DNA of 64,000 bases from Elgaria multicarinata webbii (lineage: Eukaryota > Chordata > Lepidosauria > Squamata > Anguidae): positions 17,327,501 to 17,391,500 of the forward strand of contig NC_086172.1 of the NCBI RefSeq assembly GCF_023053635.1, written 5' to 3'. This document shows, piece after piece, positions 35,401-41,060 of this stretch (position 1 is its first letter; each line of letters begins with the position of its first letter). A program made the translations under genes and the position numbers. The notes under the pieces are model-generated. The model saw nothing but the letters and a program-made list of their open reading frames with translations, made no database searches and was not told the origin of the DNA.

Positions 35401-36927
35401 TTTGCATTCCCACCACATATGTAAATACATTCCTTTTCCCCCACATCCTCTCCAACAATTTGCTGAGTGCTGATTATTTATCTTATTTAATCTAACCGGG
35501 GTTAGGTACCACCTCCATATAATTTTAAAATAATTCTCTTTTATTCTTACTGACATATTTCTCAACGCTCTTTGTTTCCATTGTCCCTCCCAGCTCTGTT
35601 GTCCTATTTGTACATTTAAATCTGTCTCCCAAACCATTTTACCTGAACTATCCATCGACCCTTTCTCCAACAATATTCTATATATTTCACTCATTAACCC
35701 TTCAAAAATCTCTACAGGCCAGCAATTTTAAAAATAGAGGTGACATTGGAGAAATGGGCAACAGATTGTGAGAAATGTCATCTGGATTCTTAGTAATGAA
35801 TGAATGAATGAACGATGTCAGTGCCATATAAAAAGGACAGTGTGGAAGGACATATAAATCCATTTCAGAAAAGACATTAAAACAAAGGCAGATGATTGGA
35901 TTGGGTGGGAAGAACTCTGCTTGAGTGAGGCCCTGGTGCACCATTACCAGTCAAGAGTAGACCATACTGGGCTTGATAGTCTGACCTAATACAAGGCAGC
36001 TTCCTATGTTCCTAATTAATCAACTAAAATATTCCCCAAAGTTAATATTTTATTACTTAATTCAAGTTGCCTCTTGATTACATGAAGAACATCGACCGTG
36101 GGAGACCTTTGAAAGACCAAATGAAGTACTTCTCTCGGTCTTGCCAGCAGAGCTGCAACTTACATTAATGAATTAGGATTCCTTTTGTGAAATGCTACCC
36201 TCTTTTACTTGCTCCCACAGGGGGAATACATCTTTGAATATGGCATACTATAATGTTATATTCCAGGATGTATTAATTGCATGCAGTATTTTTCATCATT
36301 CCTCATAATTATTAAATGTTTTTCAGGTGCAAATAAAATGCAGTTACCATTTTATTAAAAACTGGATCGTAACATTCTTTTCCTTTATGAATTAATTGCT
36401 TAGGCTGATCATTGATAGAGTTGGTTTACTGGAGCAAACCTTCTACCCTGGTGTGGCTGATTAGAGGAAGGATGAAAAGGAGGTTGTGGGGTGAGGGGGT
36501 GGTGGGGAGAGAGAGATGGGTAGCGTTTGAAATTGAGAAATGAATCCCTGTGGGGTTTTTTTTTACATGTGTGTAGATGTTCTAGCCTCTTAATATCTGA
36601 TGGTTTAAAGGAAATTGCAATCTACTGTTGATCTGCAATAACCTTTTTTCATTCCAGATTGAGACACTTCCTGCTGAAAAAGATAAAAAAGAGGAGGACC
36701 CTGAGCAAAAGCCAGTGCAAGCACACAGTACCCCTCCACCCACGCAGCTTTCCGACACTGAGGATTTTACAGGACTAGAGACCACCAGCTTATTGCAACA
36801 TGAAGACACTGTCCTTCACATAAGTGAGGATAATGGGATGGAGAATCCCCTTCTTTCCAGCCAGTTCAACTTCACACAAGTTGAGGTGGGGCAAACTGAT
36901 GTTGACCTAGATGAGTCTCATGTTTGA
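2043..36927 (+). CDS. UNC80: UNC80, C-terminal 577 residues in 11 exons (gene starts before the window)
   Basis: Coding exons: 2043-2166, 3049-3255, 3729-3913, 5180-5345, 6115-6294, 8340-8478, 11212-11268, 20016-20097, 22376-22487, 25733-25944 and 36658-36927. Phases agree at every junction and the total is 1734 nt including TGA. The product is the C-terminus of UNC80, recognised from family segments such as [35 protein letters not shown] and the final DESHV. Established knowledge: UNC80 is a cytoplasmic scaffold of well over 3,000 residues that, with UNC79 and FAM155A, holds the NALCN sodium-leak channel and sets resting excitability of neurons. The first three exons and part of the fourth are strongly conserved; later exons are Ser/Pro/Gln-rich, probably disordered, and diverge more. 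All introns are GT-AG; the first donor is GTCTGA, which is weak. I found no earlier exon between 1 and 2042. Confidence 0.96.
3049..3255 (+). CDS. UNC80: UNC80 exon b
   Basis: Acceptor ...ATCATGCAG precedes the exon and donor GTGAGT follows it. It opens by completing a split Asp codon and reads [20 protein letters not shown], then a basic/Ser stretch ([16 protein letters not shown]) and QAAYL. It ends with G of the split Ala codon finished in the next exon. Confidence 0.95.
3282..3323. repeat. Short palindromic repeat family, partial copy
   Basis: TTTACTCCCAAGTAAGTGTG followed by ATAGGATTGCAGCA is half of an 80-100 bp palindromic element that recurs in this window at 12525, 47144, 53424 and 56977. 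It lies just after UNC80 exon b. Confidence 0.5.
3729..3913 (+). CDS. UNC80: UNC80 exon c
   Basis: Acceptor ...CACTTCTAG at 3728; the first two bases complete Ala, giving [17 protein letters not shown]. It ends in phase 0 at IQCK before GTAAAG. This is the most conserved block in the window ([18 protein letters not shown], then the WDFLDFIV segment). Confidence 0.96.
4805..5108 (-). mobile_element. tRNA-derived SINE, minus strand, split by a nested insertion
   Basis: The ends (GAAGTTGCCTTCTTCTGAGC at the left; GGTGCCAGGGATTGGACCTGAGACC at about 5051-5075) are the tail and the tRNA-like B-box region of the same SINE as at 5810. The B-box reads GGTCCAATCCC on the minus strand. Foreign sequence at about 4872-4985 separates the halves. 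Confidence 0.6.
4872..4985. mobile_element. Small inverted-repeat element nested in the SINE
   Basis: Begins GGCCATGGCTAGACC and ends GGTCTAGCTAAGTCC; the two ends are imperfect inverted repeats sharing GCTAGACC. It interrupts the SINE at 4805-5108, so it is younger than that copy. The superfamily is not assigned; it is probably a non-autonomous DNA transposon. Confidence 0.45.
5180..5345 (+). CDS. UNC80: UNC80 exon d
   Basis: Acceptor ...CCCGTTCAG, phase 0 start [20 protein letters not shown], conserved [18 protein letters not shown], ends AVHSGS plus one base before GTGAGC. A SINE with a nested insertion ends about 70 bp upstream. Confidence 0.96.
5810..5984 (-). mobile_element. tRNA-derived SINE, minus strand
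   Basis: On the minus strand this reads a tRNA-like head with anticodon-arm remnants and B-box GGTCGAATCCC, then a body and a tail ending GCTTCCTATGTTCCTATGAC. It lies 130 bp upstream of UNC80 exon e. The tail resembles the 3' end of the LINE-like copy at 42726-43101. Confidence 0.65.
6115..6294 (+). CDS. UNC80: UNC80 exon e
   Basis: Acceptor ...TTTCTTCAG; reads [20 protein letters not shown] and on through a Ser/Thr-rich, then acidic stretch (RTDEEDEE). It ends with A of the split Asn codon before GTAAGT. Probably disordered. Confidence 0.96.
6467..6600 (-). mobile_element. LINE 3' tail (L2/CR1 type), truncated
   Basis: A TTTA-repeat (about 6476-6506) followed by TGCATTTTTACCCTACTCTT is the usual 3' end of lizard L2-type LINEs read in reverse. 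Only about 130 bp remain. Confidence 0.5.
6872..7414 (-). mobile_element. Solo LTR (LTR retroelement fossil), minus orientation
   Basis: A 543-bp unit with TG...CA ends, flanked by a perfect 5-bp duplication TGGCC (6867-6871 and 7415-7419). Read on the minus strand it has a TATATAAGG-like promoter box near 7300 and a polyadenylation signal near 7130. It matches 34312-34867 along its length. No internal coding part is present, so this is a recombined solo LTR. A 5-bp duplication suits Ty3/Gypsy-like or retroviral families; which one is not settled. Confidence 0.75.
7857..7915. repeat. Compound microsatellite (AT)n(GT)n
   Basis: About 19 AT units run directly into about 10 GT units, in an UNC80 intron. 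Likely length-polymorphic. Confidence 0.9.
8340..8478 (+). CDS. UNC80: UNC80 exon f
   Basis: Acceptor ...CCTTCTAG, donor GTAACA. Reads [20 protein letters not shown] then [20 protein letters not shown]. The Arg-rich RRRFSS could be a basophilic kinase site (inference). It ends with AG of the split Ser codon. Confidence 0.95.
8479..9018. other. UNC80 intron, nothing recognised
   Basis: AT-rich intronic DNA after exon f. No repeat, RNA gene or exon could be supported. Confidence 0.4.
9019..9560 (-). mobile_element. L2-type LINE, 5'-truncated, minus strand
   Basis: The 3' end is TTTATTTATTTACAATATTT at 9019; a (GTT)n tract at about 9089-9114 sits within the 3' region. At 9553-9365 the minus strand encodes the end of a reverse-transcriptase ORF ([20 protein letters not shown] then [17 protein letters not shown]). 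It belongs to the same family as the copy at 55741-56990. The inside of this copy is decayed. Confidence 0.65.
9561..11211. other. UNC80 intron, nothing recognised
   Basis: Mostly unique-looking intronic DNA between the LINE and the 57-nt exon g. One GC-richer patch at 10330-10570 has an open frame but no family resemblance or splice support. Confidence 0.35.
11212..11268 (+). CDS. UNC80: UNC80 exon g (57-nt small exon)
   Basis: Acceptor ...CCACCTGAAG, donor GTACAG. It encodes (S)[18 protein letters not shown](R). The length is a multiple of three, so skipping would keep the frame; that makes it a candidate cassette exon (inference). It is too short for a routine ORF scan, but both phases fit its neighbours. 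Confidence 0.92.
11269..12524. other. UNC80 intron, no element firmly recognised
   Basis: AT-rich intronic DNA with a CT-rich microsatellite at about 11332-11362. No coding or RNA gene signal. Confidence 0.4.
12525..12604. repeat. Short palindromic repeat family
   Basis: Contains AAGCCCCATTGAACTTAATG then GGACTCACTTCTGAGCAG and ends TATATAGGATTGCACTG. The two halves are near inverted copies. Same family as 47144-47242 and 56977-57049. Confidence 0.6.
12872..13366. mobile_element. Two partial foldback MITEs in tandem
   Basis: Starts TAGGGTGACCATATGGAAAG. The internal arms carry AGTTAAAGCTGCAGGA and its inverted forms. A first partial copy covers about 12872-13119 and a second about 13168-13366, the latter lacking its terminal repeat. 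Same family as the intact copy at 43650-43969. Confidence 0.65.
13904..14203. mobile_element. Possible hAT-like non-autonomous element, decayed
   Basis: Begins AGGGATGGCAAACCTTTTTGG, which resembles hAT-type ends (CAGGGGTGGCAAACC). No matching right end is found before the next element at 14203, so the call is tentative. Confidence 0.3.
14203..14531. mobile_element. hAT-like non-autonomous element (MITE)
   Basis: The right end GAGGTTCAACACCCCTG is the inverse of a CAGGGGTGTTGAACCTC terminus. The body (CAGCCTGAGAGCTGAATTCA, GGGGCGTGGCCATCTG) matches the copy at 20354-20721. The left terminus is eroded. Confidence 0.55.
15145..15450 (-). mobile_element. Sauria SINE, near full length, minus strand
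   Basis: Read on the minus strand: tRNA-like head beginning GAGCCTCGTGTGGTGCCG with B-box GTTCGATCCC (15385-15376), a body, a BovB-like tail with GGAGAAGGCAATGGCAAACC and AGTCTGCCAAGAAAACGTC, and a TTTCC-rich 3' end. This family is known only from lepidosaurs, so it is the best taxonomic marker in the window. Confidence 0.85.
15451..16555. other. UNC80 intron, mostly unique
   Basis: AT-rich intronic DNA. From about 16284 (GGGAGACCCAACCTGAGAAA) there is a purine-rich tract with repeated AGAGGCTGGGA phrases, perhaps an old hAT-like fragment; not certain. Confidence 0.3.
16556..17209. mobile_element. Candidate DNA transposon derivative with TGTCTTGAC terminal repeats
   Basis: Left end GGGGGTGTCTTGAC (16556-16569); right end GTCAAGACAGGCCC, whose complement is GGGCCTGTCTTGAC. 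The body is GC-rich compared with its surroundings. It contains diverged internal duplications (GGAGGTGGACGGCCACCCC near 16725 and GGAGATGGACCGCCACCTCC near 16835). No transposase is seen and the target duplication is unclear. Confidence 0.45.
17210..20015. other. UNC80 intron, nothing recognised
   Basis: About 2.8 kb of AT-rich, apparently unique intronic DNA with no repeat, RNA gene or exon that I can support. A poly-C run lies at about 19361-19370. Confidence 0.4.
20016..20097 (+). CDS. UNC80: UNC80 exon h
   Basis: Acceptor ...ACACTTAACAG, donor GTAAGT. It completes the Arg codon and reads [20 protein letters not shown] then RKRGLRQ, ending in phase 0. It lies after the largest intact coding gap before the last intron (8.7 kb). 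Confidence 0.94.
20354..20721. mobile_element. hAT-like non-autonomous element (MITE)
   Basis: Left end CAGGGGCGTTGAACC, right end ending GCAGCCCTCCTG (complement CAGGAGGGCTGC). The body has repeated GGGGCTAGGGGAA units at 20600-20635. Same family as 14203-14531. The flanking 8-bp duplication is not evident. Confidence 0.55.
20722..22375. other. UNC80 intron, nothing recognised
   Basis: AT-rich intronic DNA before exon i. No repeat family, RNA gene or extra exon could be supported. Confidence 0.4.
22376..22487 (+). CDS. UNC80: UNC80 exon i
   Basis: Acceptor ...GTTTTCTAG, donor GTAAGG. Reads [20 protein letters not shown] then [17 protein letters not shown]. Highly basic. It ends with the G of a split Val codon. 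Confidence 0.95.
22488..24060. other. UNC80 intron with one small LINE tail
   Basis: At about 22937-23025 a T/A-rich stretch followed by GACCTCCTTTCAGCTCTCAA looks like a minus-strand L2-type LINE end. The remainder, including a pyrimidine-rich patch at 23080-23200, shows nothing I can name. Confidence 0.35.
24061..25312 (-). mobile_element. L2-clade LINE, 5'-truncated, with long intact reverse-transcriptase frame
   Basis: The 3' end is an (ATT)n/TTTA tract at 24061, followed on the plus strand by TATAGCACCATCAATGTACA, a common lizard L2 end. The minus-strand frame from 25258 to 24275 encodes 327 residues with no break: [13 protein letters not shown] (RT motif 4), [11 protein letters not shown] (catalytic YADD at residues 49-52), then [17 protein letters not shown] and [15 protein letters not shown]. 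The frame remains open upstream to about 25310 ([12 protein letters not shown]). The endonuclease and the N-terminal RT part are missing through 5' truncation. This is the youngest-looking LINE in the window together with the L1 at 34908. Confidence 0.85.
25501..25521. repeat. (CA)n microsatellite
   Basis: About ten CA units in the UNC80 intron, 210 bp before exon j. Confidence 0.85.
25733..25944 (+). CDS. UNC80: UNC80 exon j
   Basis: Acceptor ...AATCCTGCAG, donor GTAACT. Starts (V)[16 protein letters not shown] and continues as a Ser/Pro/Gln-rich low-complexity stretch with [13 protein letters not shown], ending SSSQ in phase 0. This is the fastest-diverging part of the tail. Confidence 0.93.
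26050..26152 (-). mobile_element. L2 LINE 3' end, about 100 bp
   Basis: TTTATATAGCATCATCAGAA and CTTTACCGAGTACAAACGG follow the 3' end seen at 24090-24170 in the longer L2 copy. Heavily 5'-truncated. Confidence 0.6.
26225..26290 (+). mobile_element. LINE 3' tail, plus strand, about 60 bp
   Basis: GGGCAAAAGGCGGGATACAAATAAATATAATAATA, split here into GGGCAAAAGGCGGGATACAA and an AATA-rich tail, is typical of L2-type 3' ends. Only the terminus remains. Confidence 0.45.
26291..27027. other. UNC80 intron, probable MITE debris
   Basis: The GC-richer stretch at 26620-26910 (repeated GGGGGCGGGG and GTGGGCGGGGGAAACGG phrases) looks transposon-derived, but I could not pair its ends. No exon is supported. 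Confidence 0.3.
27028..27388. mobile_element. Candidate MITE with AGACG-containing terminal repeats
   Basis: Left end GAGTGTCTTTAGACGAG; the right end complement reads GAGCGTTTTCAGACGGAG. These are imperfect inverted repeats of about 17 bp around a 361-bp body. The target duplication is not evident. Confidence 0.45.
27394..27528. mobile_element. Palindromic MITE (CCCAACCTGGTGCCCTCCAG family)
   Basis: Starts CCCCAACCTGGTGCCCTCCA and ends GGGCACCAGGTTGGGG, near-perfect inverted repeats. The core has CAGCATTCCTGACCATTGAC and CTGATGGGAGTTGAAGTCC. Related copies occur at 45953-46040 and 62472-62570. Confidence 0.65.
27861..28240. repeat. Two tandem 205-bp subterminal repeats of the hAT element
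   Basis: CATAGGATTGCATTG recurs at 27861 and 28066, and each copy continues with AGCTATC[A/G]TTCTG and AGAGAGTCGTGGATGGGGGT then CATTTTGAGAC. The copies differ at scattered sites. They may once have been transposase-binding arrays (inference). Confidence 0.75.
28941..29711 (+). pseudogene. hAT transposase N-terminal remnant with BED-type zinc finger
   Basis: One frame from ATG 28941 reads a basic start ([11 protein letters not shown]), an acidic stretch ([18 protein letters not shown]), a single TAG at 29208, then continues in the same frame from about 29211 to TAG at 29709. The second part has a BED finger: [20 protein letters not shown] with C-x2-C, followed by MHLQRKH with H-x4-H (counting from ATG 29271, C38, C41, H62, H67). 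The aromatic/Trp lead-in VWDHFE is typical. The catalytic domain of a hAT transposase should follow but does not. This is a transposon relic, not a host gene. Confidence 0.75.
30189..30250. repeat. (TGCC)n microsatellite inside the hAT element
   Basis: About 15 TGCC units; a shorter run lies at 29872-29893. It produces spurious Cys-Leu-Pro-Ala reading frames. Confidence 0.9.
30490..31480. repeat. Seven-unit tandem array with 312-bp higher-order period, inside the hAT element
   Basis: ATCAGGGGATGATGGGA starts units at 30490, 30627, 30782, 30939, 31094, 31251 and 31406. After a first 137-bp unit the spacing alternates 155, 157, 155, 157, 155. Type A units end GTGCCCGATTTTCAAAAATT; type B units end TGCGTTAGAGGTTAGAGCC. 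The real amplified unit is therefore the 312-bp A+B pair. All units share GGTGCCGAGTTTGAGGTTTC. Confidence 0.9.
31670..32404. other. UNC80 intron, no firm element
   Basis: A CAGGGGCAGCCCAAGACATTTTTGG phrase near 31945 (here CAGGGGCAGCCCAAGACATT) suggests a decayed hAT-like end. The rest is unique AT-rich DNA. Confidence 0.3.
32405..32482. repeat. Three-part microsatellite (CA)n(TA)n(GA)n
   Basis: About 20 CA, then about 8 TA, then 11 GA units with no interruption. Likely hypervariable. Confidence 0.92.
32544..32757 (-). mobile_element. Sauria SINE lacking its tRNA head, minus strand
   Basis: Matches 15145-15360: the TTTCC-rich 3' end, AGTCAGTAATGACTCAGTGC, CCAAGAAAACGTCAGTGAAA and the CAGCTAACTGGGTACTCATT segment on the plus strand. 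It stops at GCCTGAAACCAG, so the tRNA promoter part is missing (5' truncation). Confidence 0.8.
32758..34306. other. UNC80 intron, nothing recognised
   Basis: Intronic DNA with an (AAT)n run at about 33906-33930 and a poly-C run at 33541-33551. Repeated GCCAGAAGCAAA/GCCAGAAACAAAGGTGGC phrases near 33070-33150 hint at an old local duplication. No coding support. Confidence 0.35.
34312..34867 (-). mobile_element. Solo LTR (same family as 6872-7414), minus orientation
   Basis: A 556-bp unit with TG...CA ends and a perfect 5-bp duplication CACAC (34307-34311 and 34868-34872). It aligns to the other copy from TGCGACGTAACA to GGATAACGCCACA. It carries the same promoter-like box (minus strand near 34745) and polyadenylation signal (near 34560). 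It is a fossil with no internal part. The two copies differ by moderate substitutions and small length changes, so neither is very recent. Confidence 0.75.
34908..35699 (-). mobile_element. L1 LINE, 5'-truncated, with 12-bp target duplication and AAC tail
   Basis: Flanked by perfect CTTCAAAAATCT at 34896-34907 and 35700-35711. On the minus strand it encodes 230 uninterrupted residues (35694-35002), the C-terminal end of L1 ORF2: [14 protein letters not shown], the zinc-knuckle-like [19 protein letters not shown] and an [16 protein letters not shown] segment that parallels the C-terminus of mammalian L1. After a short 3' UTR the element ends in about eight AAC units in place of poly-A. It was inserted 24 bp beyond the duplication of the solo LTR. 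The open frame and intact duplication point to a fairly young insertion. Confidence 0.85.
35945..36015 (+). mobile_element. SINE/LINE-type 3' tail, plus strand
   Basis: CTGGGCTTGATAGTCTGACC and AAGGCAGCTTCCTATGTTCC match the tail of the tRNA-derived SINE at 5810 read in the sense direction. Only the tail remains. Confidence 0.5.
36016..36657. other. End of last UNC80 intron, nothing recognised
   Basis: AT-rich intronic DNA ending in a good polypyrimidine tract and acceptor (CCTTTTTTCATTCCAG). No repeat or RNA gene seen. Confidence 0.4.
36658..36927 (+). CDS. UNC80: UNC80 terminal coding exon
   Basis: Acceptor ...TTTCATTCCAG. Reads [20 protein letters not shown], then DDFTGLET-like sequence (here [17 protein letters not shown]), [18 protein letters not shown] and DESHV followed by TGA at 36925. 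The last residues S-H-V fit a class I PDZ ligand (x-S/T-x-hydrophobic). It is preceded by a 10.7 kb intron full of transposons. Confidence 0.96.
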   Translation: METLPAEKDKKEEDPEQKPVQAHSTPPPTQLSDTEDFTGLETTSLLQHEDTVLHISEDNGMENPLLSSQFNFTQVEVGQTDVDLDESHV

Positions 36928-39900
36928 CTTGGGAAGGAAACTGTAATTCATTAAATGAAGAAGAGACCTCCCTCTAGTCATCACATCCCTCTGGACGTAA
37001 TTGAAAGAGAGCACTTTATAAATGCTGTATCTTATTTGGTACAGGTGGGCCAATATATTTTAAAAAAGCCACACCTTTCAACAGATCTAGTTGGACTCAG
37101 GGCACACCATGAGATAGAGGAATAACTTGGAACATTCTTAGGCACAGAACTAAGTCACAACATCATGGTATTTTACACTCTTCAGCTTCTACAATAAAAT
37201 AAATTACATTAATAAATGCTAGGCAGAAAAAGAGGACAATCTTTCTAGAGGTTGGCCACCTTACTATAGTATCCTGAAGTTTATTTTTGTAATGTCAGAA
37301 GGGAGATATACGTACATAGTATATTCATCACAAACATAATTACTGTAGCTATAGAGCTACAGAATGTTTTATGACTGTATGTGTTCCGATTAGCATCAGA
37401 ATGTCAAATGCCAGACAAAGATCAGAGGAATATTTTGGGTAATTTCTGGCCCTTGTTTGCACTTGCACACTCTGAGATTTAACCTATAAATTGTTTTCAT
37501 TTCTCTAAAAATTAATGCAGACTATACTGAATTGATCATGCTATGCAGAGTTTGGGCAAGTCTTCTGCAATTGATGCAAATGCAGCTAAATATTCTGCTT
37601 TGAAACACTGAGTAACCTTAACCTAAAAACAGCAGGATTAATGTGGGGTCTTTCAATATCTGTTTTGTGCATATCTGCAATTATATATTTATCCATAACT
37701 TTCTATTACTATTATCTACCTACAACTAAACCAGGAGTTGATTTGTAGGGAATAACTATTTCTATACACTGAGAGCCTGTAATATGAACACGTTTATTTC
37801 CATGTTCACTTATGAAAAAATGAAGGTATTTGTGAAACTCTGTGAAAAAGCTTAGTATTTATGAATTATACCTCTATTGTGTGCTGCTTAATTCTTTGAA
37901 ATCATGGATGATTTGCAATCCAGGCTAAATGAAATATGAATGTAACCATTAATTTTCAAGTAGCTAATAACCTTTTTAGTTTAACATCACTATCTTGATA
38001 TTAGTTTAGTTCATGTCTAAAGGATTCTAAAACGGATTATTGTGCCAGTCATATGTATGGTTACCAGAATAGCCTGTTCTACGAGGCTATATTTAAATTA
38101 CAGAATCATAAATAGCTCGGAATGATTTCTGAAGCTATGCAGCAAAAATGTATGGCACAAAGTGTATTTTTACCGTTTTCATAAAGAAGAAACTAATTTG
38201 CATCACTCCCGTCACTTTAAACCAATCAAGCCTCTGTACCACACTGAGGTGTTTTTTTGAAAACAAAACAAAAACAAAATGTAACTGTATGTTACTTCTT
38301 AAATGTTCTTAATTAAGCTGATAATTGGCTTATTCCTAGGGTGGCTTTCTCATTGGATTCAGTTAGAAAGTGGAATGATATCGCTCAGAAAGTATAATTC
38401 TGTTTCCAAGTTCATAACCGTTCTACTCAGGGAACAGTCATATAAAGGCATGGTGGCGAACAATATAGTTCTTTTATACTCTACATGCTTAAATGCATTA
38501 GACAAACTATGATATAAAAATAAAAGATTTAATGTGCGGACTTTATAGCAGACTGAAATAGGTTTTACTACTTTTTTTGTTATCTCATAATCAAAGCAGC
38601 AGTATATTGTGCCTGGCAGTAGAAATGTGTTGGATTCGCTTCTCCTTTAAGTAATTATCCAAATTATAAATGAATTATTTTCATTAAAAAGCATTTATTT
38701 TTTTAAAGGGCACAACTTATAATTTATCTGGTCTCAGGCTGAGATTTTCTTTGTTAATGTTTAGGGATTTGGTCAGATTTATTGGTGCATACTGAGAGAG
38801 TATGATAAGGAAATGCTGGTGAATATCTATACCTGTATTTACAGATTTTTACAAAAATGTTTTCAATAATGACAGTCTAGTTTAGATAGAGAGCATTTAT
38901 CTTTGTGTGCACTAAATACTTCACCCAATCACACATTAAGAACAGAAAATACTGTGATTCACTATATCAAAGTCAATTCTTATGAAATTTTGTATCTTTA
39001 TCATTACCCATTGTAAAGTATTGGATCCATTTTAGTAAGCCATAATGAGAACTCAAAAATATGCCTGTTGTGATATTTTTGTTTTCTTTTAAAAGTTGCA
39101 ATTTAAAAACATATATTAGTGACTTACAAAAGTTATCTTAGAAAGATAAATTCAGTCTGACAGCCAAAAGAGGACTGTTGATGCTTAAGCAATCTACTGA
39201 GATACTGAGCACGTCTGTTCTTCTTGTGTATTTTTATTTCATTTTGGCTGCACTGTACTAATTAACGGTGCATATAAGTGTACTCTAATGGAATTTGTGC
39301 TTTCTTCCAGTATATTGATATGTGACAAGTATATTTCTGCTGTGAAGAAAACTGATGCTACTTACTTAGTGTTAGAGGCCTTACGTGCACGTAATGTTCA
39401 ACAAATGTCTGTGTTGTAAAAAAAAAAAGTCTGTCAGTGTTCAGTAAATTTTGTTCTTTCAGTTTTTTTACATTAACTTGCTGTTGCTATTATTAAAAAA
39501 CACATGGTGTCCCTTTCTAAGACTGTGCTACCAAGTTATGAGATCACAGCCATGCTCACAAAGTTTATTGTTAAATTTCCTCTTCAACATGTGCCTCCTG
39601 ATAGCTTTTCAAGCAGTGCCCAATCCCAGTCCAGTTCTATAGAAAGGGAGAATTATTGTATTGGAAATCCCTGGTATTATCATCATGTGTGCATTTGTGT
39701 CTTATTTTAATGTGACTGTAGTTGTGCAGAACGTTGAAATATCTGTATGTGTGTTTGTATGTACATGTATGTGTATAGGAGTGTCAAGGGATGTATTTTT
39801 CAAGAATGTTGCTGCAAGCTTTTGAAGAAATGTTGTCAAGACTTGAATTGGTTTTAATTTTTGAAATATATATTTTAGAAAAGAAGAATTGGCATCAAAA

Positions 39901-40480
39901 GTCCAACTCAACTAGAGTTATCTATATAAGTAAACTATTTCTCTCTAAATCTAGGGTATTCCCTGTCAAGATTTCAGTGTATTTTGACACTTCCATTGCC
40001 AAAGAGTTATGTAAAAAAAAAATCATTGGAAAATAAAATACTTCTGTACAAATCTCTTCAGCAATTAGTAACAGCAATTATACATTGGTAAATAATCTCA
40101 GGGTAGTCAGGAAAATGTTACCTTATCACTAATATATGCTACATATAGGAAGTAAAGGAAGGACTTTTGTTCCATGTTAAATATTTGAAACCAAGGGGCT
40201 TTAATGAAAATACTTGTTTATATGAACCATTAAATGAAACATATCAAATTATCTATTTGTACCCATTAAGATTGATGTTTTAAGTTAACTGAAAAATGAA
40301 ACCCCACTAAGAAGACATAAGCGTTTAAAACTATGGTTTCAAAGGATATAGAACAAAAATGTGTGCCAAATGACCAAAGATGAAGGATAAAATAAACTAT
40401 AGAAATGTATGAATTACGTTCATGAAAGAGATTACAATATTTACTGTTTGAATATGCATAAATAATAAAACTTGTCTATA
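36928..40480 (+). other. UNC80: Probable UNC80 3' UTR, repeat-poor
   Basis: About 3.5 kb of AT-rich sequence with no transposon recognised and no convincing coding exon, directly after the UNC80 stop. Candidate AATAAA signals lie at 37193, 38519, 40032 and 40464. Its freedom from repeats, unlike both flanks, suggests a long conserved 3' UTR. The end point is a guess based on the last AATAAA cluster. Confidence 0.45.
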
Positions 40481-41060
40481 AATATTTTGTTATGTTTGGA
40501 GGAAGTTCTGTCACTAAGATTTTTTTTCCAGAGAATGAGCATTTGCAATATGCACATCACTTAGTACTTATTCCATTAAAAGCTATGGTAGGCCTGTACA
40601 ATTGTGATTCAACAAGCGGAATGAACCCATGCTTATGTAAGCATTTATGTGGACTCGCGTCATTTCACTGTATTCTTTTCCAGTGTTAATGTCTATGCAG
40701 GCCTTTACATCAAGCCAAACATAACCCACCACCCATGCATTGTGTCTGCTAGAGGTTTGATATCATCCCCCCTCTCCTTCCCTCCCCCATTTGTGCAGTC
40801 TCAAGTTCATTAAGCCCTGGTGGGCTCCATTTGTCTTGGTGGGGTCACAAGTCTACTTGTCCTGATCTTCGGAAATAGACATTAACAAATGGGGAATCAT
40901 CCTGATGAACACAAGCCACTTACTACGTGAGTTTGCCACTTTCTGTGTAGATTTAACAAGCTAGCTGGATTAACTCTATGGGTGAACATACTAACTTTTG
41001 TGATAAGTGAATCTATACAGAACATTGACAGAATATGCTTGGAACACTAACACAGGTGAT
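40481..41060. other. Intergenic DNA, nothing recognised
   Basis: AT-rich sequence between the likely end of UNC80 and the LINE at 41061. No gene or named repeat. Confidence 0.35.
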
